Positions 24,301 through 33,300 of a DNA stretch of 64,000 nt are shown here, piece by piece. Position numbers and translations under genes: made by a program. This stretch comes from Zygaena filipendulae. Taxonomy: Eukaryota; Arthropoda; Insecta; Lepidoptera; Zygaenidae. Location: NCBI GenBank assembly GCA_907165275.2, contig OU015660.1, positions 9,860,501-9,924,500 on the forward strand. Reading direction: 5' to 3'. Below the pieces are notes generated by a model. That model was not told the DNA's origin. It saw only the letters and a program-made list of their open reading frames with translations, and did no database searches. The stretch's first letter is position 1. Each line of letters starts with the position of its first letter.

Positions 24301-27300
24301 TAATTTAATTTTGGAGTTCCCTTGAGAATTTCGGGTTAAAAGTACCTATATCCTTCTCTGTACCCCTGAGGACGTGCATTCAAAATCTTATGATGATCGG
24401 TTGAGCCGTTAAGGCGTGAAAGCGGCGGCGGTAATCACTTGTCATCGGGTGTCCCCTCCCCACCTTATTCAGTATGACATAAATACGCCGCACTAAGATA
24501 AGACGCCGCAAAAACTGCCTTTCCCTCGTAATCAAAGCAGTTTTACTACAAAAAAATACATTTACAATGTTTCGAATGGCATAAAGAATAATATTTTCTA
24601 ATGTCTTGGCATCTTGAACGTTTGGAAATGCGATTTTAGGACGCGCGTTATGGGCAAAGAATGTTTTTGGTCATAGTGAATAAGGGCCCTAAAGGGACAA
24701 AAAGCGTAACAAACACAGTTTCGCGTTTATTAATAAGGATTTTTCATATGGCAACATAATATGACTCCACAGATCAAACGTAAAAGGTATGAAACGCCCG
24801 GACCCAGCCAGTCGTCTCAAAGAGCTGCTCACTATGACTGAGATGTATTCGTACACAGCCAAGTATCCCAAAGGAGGTTTCCTGTGCATCACAGAGGACA
24901 CGACCTCCTTGAAACAGTGTCTTGCACACATGGATACAAGGGGAAGCAGTAATGACTTTACATATAGACTTTGGGATGTTTTGAGAGGTAAAATATTGAA
25001 ATATTGAATATAAAATATTAAATTTGAAAAACAAAAACTTTGAAGAAAGAAAGAATATAAATATTTATGCATGAATCAATGTAATTTAATTAATTTAAAT
25101 ATCATTAAATCTGTCAACAAACGTCAAAAGTAAAAGTTGTGATTAAGTACAAAAAGAAATATTTTTTAAGAAATAATCCTAACCGATTATTATCTGTTTC
25201 ATTTGTCAAATCTAATTTATCTTTTATAGATTGTGGAACAGCAGAAGAGCTGATAAAGTTATTTATACAAGCTCTCACTTTTATATCATCTGGAAAAATA
25301 AGACCATTCGTGAGTATTTTTTTGTTATATGTTTTTTTTACTACCAAATAATTAAAAAACCACTAGTAATTAGTTTTCTTTGGAAAAAAATGTTTTAAAT
25401 TTAATTAAAAAAAAACACCGGGCTTTTCCTAACTTGACATTGGTGAAACAGTGTCGTTATAACAGAAGGCAAAAAGGGAAATATTACTATTTTGTGTTTT
25501 TGATTCCATTTTCTTGGTTTGTATAACATAGCCGAAGTCAAATATCTAAGTTGGCCATAGTGTGGCGCTTTTTGACATCAATTATACTTGTTGTTCCCCG
25601 CGGTTTCACCCGCGGCAATTTTGAAGTTCCCGCGTGAACTCCGGGCTACAATATAGCCGTTGTTACTCAGGGATAATATAGCACTCAAATGGTGAAAGAA
25701 TTTTTCCAATTGGTCCAGTAGTTTTTGAGTTAAATTGTTAAAAAACAAACAAAAAACAAATCTTTCCCCTTTATAATATTAGTTTAGATAATTAATAAGG
25801 GAAATCATCATTTTCGACGCTGTTATTTTATTTATGTAATATTATAATGTAATTTATGTACATATTTTGCGACTTCTTTTTGTCTTCAGTTATTGCCTAT
25901 TATGGTTTGAGATTACCTATGTATGAAATTAATATAAAAATATAATTTAAGTTTTTCTCTTCGCTCACATCCGTGACGCCACATGCGGCACCAGCGGAAG
26001 ATCAGCGTCGGGCCCCCCGGTTCCCGACTTATGCTGAGCTGGTTGCCTTTTTGTTGCGACACGCTGGTTGTGCTTGTTTTTGTTATTGTATATACAATAT
26101 ACAATAAAGGTTGTCGTAACAAATAAAGTTTATTTAATTTCATTTTTAATTCCACAGATCGATGCCAACAACAAAACGTTCTTATCAAAACTCGTGCAGA
26201 AACTGTCCAGGGGTCACTCTCAGGCGAGCAAAGTGTTAAAGAACCTGAGCGCCAGCCCGCCGCAGGTGTTGTCTCTGGTCGCTCAGGTGGGCATAGAGAA
26301 GACCATGTGGGAGTACACCAGGATTATGTCTCTAGTGGAGCACTCGTTCTTTGTCGCCGGCATTTGGAACAATGATGCCACGTAAGCGTTTTGTCGGTAA
26401 CAAACCACTCACTATAAAGATTTTCACTGTACAATCGATTTTTACAATACTGAGGTAAAGACTAATCCGAGAACAATTAAAAAAATTATAATCCTTAAAT
26501 CTTTACTAATATTATAAATGCAAAAGTTTTTTTTTTTTTTTTTCTTCTTGGTTAATCTGCGATCAGTCATCAACTATAAGCAGATGTTATGGTTCCTTGT
26601 ATTCTCACATTTTGAGTGTGCCACCCACTGGTAGCATCTACTCTTTTATGGTTTAGACTTAAGTAGTCAGGTGTCCAATGAAAGGATGTCCCTTCGCTTT
26701 AGTCGCTTTGGGTAGTTACTTTGTGTCAGTTGCACGGCTAGCACATTTGGGTGGTTTTGTAATCGTTTTGTATACTTCGCCTGTGTGACTTTGATCTCTT
26801 CCTTTACAGTTGGCATTACGAGATGTTCATGAATTTCAGCATTGGTAATAAACCATGGCACATTTGATATTGATCTCAGAATGCAATTTTGTAGCCTTTG
26901 TATCATTTGAATATTTGAGTCGCATGCACTCCCCCAAAGTTGTATGCCATACATCCATACCGGTTTTAGGATGGTTTTGTAGATTAGGAGTTTGTTGTCG
27001 ATTGATAACTTCGAATTTCGTCCCATCAGCCAATTCAAGTTTCTAGATAGTATGTTTGACTGATCTCTTTTAGCTTTAATGTGATATTTCCATGTCAGTC
27101 GGCGGTCTAGGTGCATGCCCAAGTATTTGACAGTATTGCTCTGCGGTAATATGTTATCACCTAGTCTGACTGGAGGACAGTTCCCTTGTCTTAATGTAAA
27201 GGTCACATGAACGGATTTTGTGGCATTCGCCTTTACTCTCCATCCTGTCAACCATTCATGGATCATGTTTAGGCCATTTTGTAGTGTGTTTGAGGCTTTT

Positions 27301-30300
27301 TTGGGATCTCCGTCACTTGAGAGTATAGCCGTATCGTCAGCAAATGTTGCTGTAACTACATTTGTTATTTCTGGCAGGTCTGAAGTATATAGTGTATACA
27401 GAACTGGACCAAGGACAGATCCTTGAGGTACGCCTGCCTTAATATGATAGAAATCTGACATCTCACCAGACTCTCTTACTTGGAATGACTTGGATTAACT
27501 CTCTTACTTCTCTTTGTGATAAATAAGACCGAATTATTGGGTAATAGCTGTGTGGCAAGGTGGTTTTAATTTTGTAGAGCAATCCATCATGCCACACTTT
27601 ATCAAAAGCTTGTTGGATATCAAGGAACGCCGATGAGCAGTATTCCTTTGCCTCTAGGGTGCTTCTTATTTTATCACATACACGATGAACTTGCTCTATC
27701 GTTGAATGTTGCTGTCTGAAGCCGAACTGATGATCGGGAATAATATTTTTTTCCATTAATATTGGCTGTATTCGATGTAGTAGAATTCTTTCAAACAGTT
27801 TCGACAATGTTGGTAGCAAACTTATAGGCCTATAAGATGTTATTTCTCTGGAAGGTTTTCCCGATTTGTATACCATGGTGATCAGTGATATTTTCCATGC
27901 AAAAGTGAGTTTGTTTATTGTTTGTTTGTTACGCTTCCATGCCTTAACGGCTCAACCGATCATCATGAAATCTTGCATGCATGTTGTCAGGGTACTAAGA
28001 AGGACATAGGGGTACTTTTATCCCGGAATTCCCGCGGAGACTCTGAAATTATCGCGGGTAAAACTGCATAAAAATTTGCATACTACACGTCAGGGGTAGA
28101 GAAAAAGGATATAGAGTAATTTTATTCCGGTATTCCCGCGGGATCTCCGAAATTAACGCGGGTGAAACCGCGGAGAACGAAACGCATTCTCGGTAACAAA
28201 GCAACTGTCAAACTGGCAATAATTTGTCGATTACTGCTGCTGATACATAATGATTAAAAAAATAAATATGATTTTTCTGTACATTTTTCAAAAGTGGGTA
28301 CTAGGTAGGCCGTAGGTACCTATATTTTTGCATATTTTTTCGATAAAATACAGTTATTTTTTTCTCGGAAAAAAGGTGGCAACCCTAGTGGTGACATTCA
28401 ATATTCTTTAGTAACTACTGTCGTCAATATGTATAATGACGTCACCACAATTCCCCGGCAGATCGAACGAGACCATAGACCAGATCAACCAGACGATCCA
28501 GGACATGACGATGAGCGGCGGCGACTTCAGCCTGAACCCGTTCGAGAGCCTCTCGTCGGCCGCCGACCAGTCCATCCGGCTGGAGTGCGACGCCGTCTGC
28601 GAGGACGACGCCGGCGACCTGCACTCCGTCGAAGAGTTCGCCGCCTTCGCCAGGAAAGGGGAGACGGTGGTCAAGAAGGAAGTCAATGAGGTATACAACG
28701 TGGAAAGACTAAAAAAAATATACAAAGTTGATTTGCTAGCACAAACAAACACATGTGGTTATAGATAAGCAATAGTGTGTTTACCCACACTCAAGACATT
28801 TTGAGTAAATCGTGTTTTGAAATTATAGCCCCATTTCGTGTCAACTGTCAACATTTTTTAAGTATTGGTTTTTATTTTTATTTAATAAGCTTGAATCATA
28901 ATTAAAAAACGTTCTCTAACTCCCAATGAAGTGTTCGGTATCAATGAAATTTATCATTATTTAATCGACTTCCAAAAAGGAGGAGGTTCTGCATTCGGCT
29001 GTATGGATGTTTTTGTTGCTTATCAGCGTACCAGTAGTTATTGTTTCTTGTTTAGTTTTATTACGTTTTTCTTTATTTTGTTTTTTTTTTCTGTATTTAG
29101 TTATTATTTATTTAGTTATTCTTTCATTGTTTTCATTTGTGTTGTTCTGTATGTGTTCATTTGTGTTGTGTTTCTCCTCTTGCTTAAATAAATTATTTCT
29201 TTTCTTTCTAGTTCGAACTGTTTGGAGATTTTTTTCTAAATTGTGTTGACAAGATGGTCCCGACTCAGCATAATGCTATCTCACATGTGGTGGTTTTCAG
29301 TCAAAATAAAAAAAAACAGTAAAGGAGTAGTTATCCTATATTTTAAGTGCCTATGTGAGTTTGTTTGCTACGTGTCTACTCAACCGATTTTCATGTTCAA
29401 TTTCGCATACACGTTTTTACGGAAAAATATCACTACTGTTCCCGAGGGTTAAAAAAGCGAAGTCTATGGGTATAAAAAAGGAGTGCTTCGTAAATAACCA
29501 ATAGGAGAAGCTTTATAGGAAGAGAAGAAAAGGAATGTTTGGTAAATAACCAATTGGAGGAGTGTCTATGGGTAGAAAAGAGAAGGGATGCTTCGTAATT
29601 AATCAATTGGAGAAGCGGAGTCTATAGGTAGAAGATGATGAAGATTGAGAAGATGTTTTATAAATAGGCAGAGAAAACGCTTTGAGTCACTTGTATTTAA
29701 TTTTTTTAATTTACTCGTGTTTGCAGTAAAATTTTCATATCTTATTATATGTAATATATGAATTATTCAAATTATTTTGTCCTTTAGGTGCCACTGATCA
29801 CGGATGAGATCGACATAAGTCCATGGAAGTATTTGCTGATGAAATTCGCCCAAGTACACGTTTGCTTGGAGCATCTGTGCCGTGCCGAGGTGTGCTTGAA
29901 GATCGGCTTTAGTGAGTTATTTTCATAGAGAACTTTGGTGAATTACAACATTACCTACGTACTCAATTTGACTGACTGATTTGATTCAACTTACTCGAAA
30001 CTGTAAATTATAACACTTAATTTTCATAAATTTTAAAATTCCCTTAGGAATTCTGTTGTCAGCTTTAGACTTGCTTCGGTTCTTCCAGAGATTGCCTCCT
30101 AACAATACCAACAAATTTCACCTTAAAAACCTATATTTCATACTAGCTGTGCCCCGCGGTTTCACCCGCGTTAATTTCAGAGTTTCCGCGGGAATTCCGG
30201 GATGAAAAGTACCCTATGTGTTAATCTGATGTATAAGCTATATTATTGTAAAGTTTCATTTAAATCCATCCAGTAGTTTTTGCGTGAAAGAGTAACAAAC

Positions 30301-33300
30301 ATCCATTCATCCATCCATCCATCCAAACATACATTCTTACAAACTTTCGCGTTTATAATATTAGTAGGATTAAAACTCTTTTTTAACTTTGCATTCATTG
30401 TTTTTACGTGTTTTTTCGGTTCAAAACTTAAATTTTGGCGAAGCTGACACTAGCACACAACTTTTGTGATCAAGAAAATAGAGTATTGTTATTTTATTAT
30501 ACTTTTCTGCTCATTAGTTAAAAACTTGTTAAAGCATAAAAAAATCCAAAAAAATCTTAAGGGCATTTTCAATAACCTATTTTCAGCTAGACTCAAGCCA
30601 ATCGCGTCCCGTCTAATGGAGAACTACGTCTCAGATAAATCACCGATAAAAACAGTGGGACAACTCTTGACCGATCCGTCGCAGAAGATATCAATGCCGA
30701 TCGCTAACAATATCGTTCAGGATCATTTCAAGTTAGTTTATTATAAAAATTATAATATTATAATAAAATATACAGTATTCTGCATTCTATTCTAGTCTTA
30801 AGTACCCAAAAAAACGTTATTTGTGACGTAAATATCCATTTAAAAAAAAAAGTATGCATGAAAATTGAGATCGCAAGTTGCCGATGCGCTGGTGAATCAT
30901 ATTTAGGGTCTATGCGCAGTGCACACTACGTTTTTTAAACGCGCCGTCGACGCGCGTTTGTAGCGGTACAGACGCGATACGAACGCGAATCAGACGCAGC
31001 GTGTAGACTTTTGTAGGATAAAAGCGCGCGTCACTAAAACGCGCGTCGACGGCGCGTTTAAAAAACGTGGTGTGCATAGGCCCTTTTACCTCTAAATTCA
31101 ACGTCCATTTCTTTTCTATTAACGATAAAACCCAAAAAATGCCTTTCGGGTTTAAACTCTGGTTCAAACCTGAAAATGGCAGGCTTTTATCGGGTTTTGT
31201 CCCAAGCAGAGTTGCCCATCTATTATAATTGCCTTTGATACGCCGACAAATCAAAGTTGTAAATATTAATGTACATACGTAACTCCAATTTGTGTAAACC
31301 CATGAACATTTAAGGTTTCTCAATGTTTTATCACTTTTATCTGGGGGCACGGCAGTGCCCCCGCCAAGTCGAGCAACAAAAGCGGCACGGCCGTACTATC
31401 CTTTTCTCGAAGCAATTCAGGCCATTTTCGACCCCCTATAACTTCGTTGTGGATAAAACTAGAAGCCTGATTTTTTAGTAAACAAGCAGGTATTGTATAA
31501 AGACGGTATAATTTAAATTTCATTCGATTTGAACCAGTAGTTTAGGAATTATAACTAGTCAAAGTTTCTTAATTTTGTAGGTCACTCACTCACTCACTCA
31601 CTCACTCACTGACCGATCATCAAAATTCTAAGGCACTTCTAGCAGACATAGAAGTTTGAAATTTAGAATACAATTAGTGTTTATTGTATAAATCAAGGAA
31701 AAATTAAAATATTTAGCACATTCGGTCCAGTTTTCTAGATACACTAACTGCATAAATAACTTTGTAATCCCATATAAATGTATGGAATTACAAAGTTATA
31801 TATGCAGTTATATGTACCAACTGCACAAATAACTTTGTAATCCCATATAAATATATGAGACTAGCTGTTCCCCGCGGTTTCACCCGCTTAATTTCGGAGA
31901 TCCCGCGGGAATTCAGAGATGCAAAGTAGTTAGTACCCTATATCCCTAGGTTTTCTTTACCTCTGACAACGTGCATGCAAAATTTCATGAGATTTCACCA
32001 GCGTTAATTTCGGAGATCCTTCGGGAATTCCGAGATAAAATTACCCTAATCTGAATGCTCCAACGATTTTCATGAAATTTTGTATACAGGGGATTTCGGG
32101 GGCCATAAATCGATCTAACTAGGATTCATTTCTGGAATTCCCGCGTGAACTCTGATATCAACGCGGGTGAATTAATTATTGCATACTACACGTTGTCAAG
32201 GGTACAGGAAAGGTCATAGGGTAGTACTTTTATCTCAGAATACCCGCGGGATCTCCGAAATTAACGTGGGTTAAACCGCGGGGAACAGCTATTTAAGCCG
32301 TTGCCCAGATATTAATAAATAATAATAATAAGTGTAGCTATAGTTACCTACCTAGATATAAAGTGTAGATACATAGTTACCTAGACATAATTATGTTCAA
32401 AGGTACAATGGTCAACGGAATGAAAAAGCAAGAATGGGGCATGTGTTTATATATATTATAAAGTTGTACCAAAATCTTCCAAGTTATTAAAGTAGACTAA
32501 ATTGCTCAAAGGAGGAAGACCATTTACAAAAAGAAATGAGATCCCATCAAAAACAAACTTGTAAAAAAGTCCAAGTCTCGCAACTCACTTCTTCTACAGT
32601 AAAAAGTTGTGAGATCAATGTAATACCAAGTCGGTTAATTTATTCAGTGCCTACTTAAGGGTCCTTCTGTCTAAAGTTATCATGTTATAAGCTAATCTAA
32701 TAACATTTTATAGTGACCATATCAAATTTAAAAACCTTTTATGTTTTAAATAGATTGATTGGCTTGGCGATCACGTGAAAACACAATGTATCTCACAAGT
32801 AATACATATTATAATTAAATTAGATTGTTTAGAACCATAATTATGTATTACATGTGAGATATATTGTGTTTTCACGTGATCGCCAAGCCAATCAATCTAT
32901 TTAAAACATAAAAGGTTTTTAAATTTGATATGGTCACTATAAAATGTTATTAGATTAGCTTATAACATGATAACTTTAGACAGAAGGACCCTTAAGTAGG
33001 CACTGAATAAATTAACCGACTTGGTATTACATTGATCTCACAACTTTTTACTGTAGAAGAAGTGAGTTGCGAGACTTGGACTTTTTTACAAGTTTGTTTT
33101 TGATGGGTTTTTTATTTCTATTTATATTCCATGTAAGAATGACTAGGAGTTCAAAGAATGCAGAAGTAAACTATCGTTTTTCAGCTGAAATACATTTATG
33201 GGTTTATTTTGGGTATAACGTGGAGACGTTTTCACCGGATGCCGTTTATATACACATCTAATATATATAAATCACGTGTCACGTTGTTTGTCCGCGATGG

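Larger units (their letters stand above)
26503..28180 (+). mobile_element. Helitron-like copy split by the LINE (zwilch intron 9)
   Basis: The head, CTAATATTATAAATGCAAAAGT, is interrupted by the LINE and resumes at 27897 with GTGAGTTTG. Its body runs to two successive CGCGGG hairpin modules ending near 28180. The downstream terminus is degraded. Confidence 0.75.

Noticed and set aside
28408..28752. Long minus-strand and alternative plus-strand ORFs over zwilch exon 10
   Set aside because: They are by-products of GC-rich codons. The plus frame joined by splice sites gives continuous Zwilch similarity.
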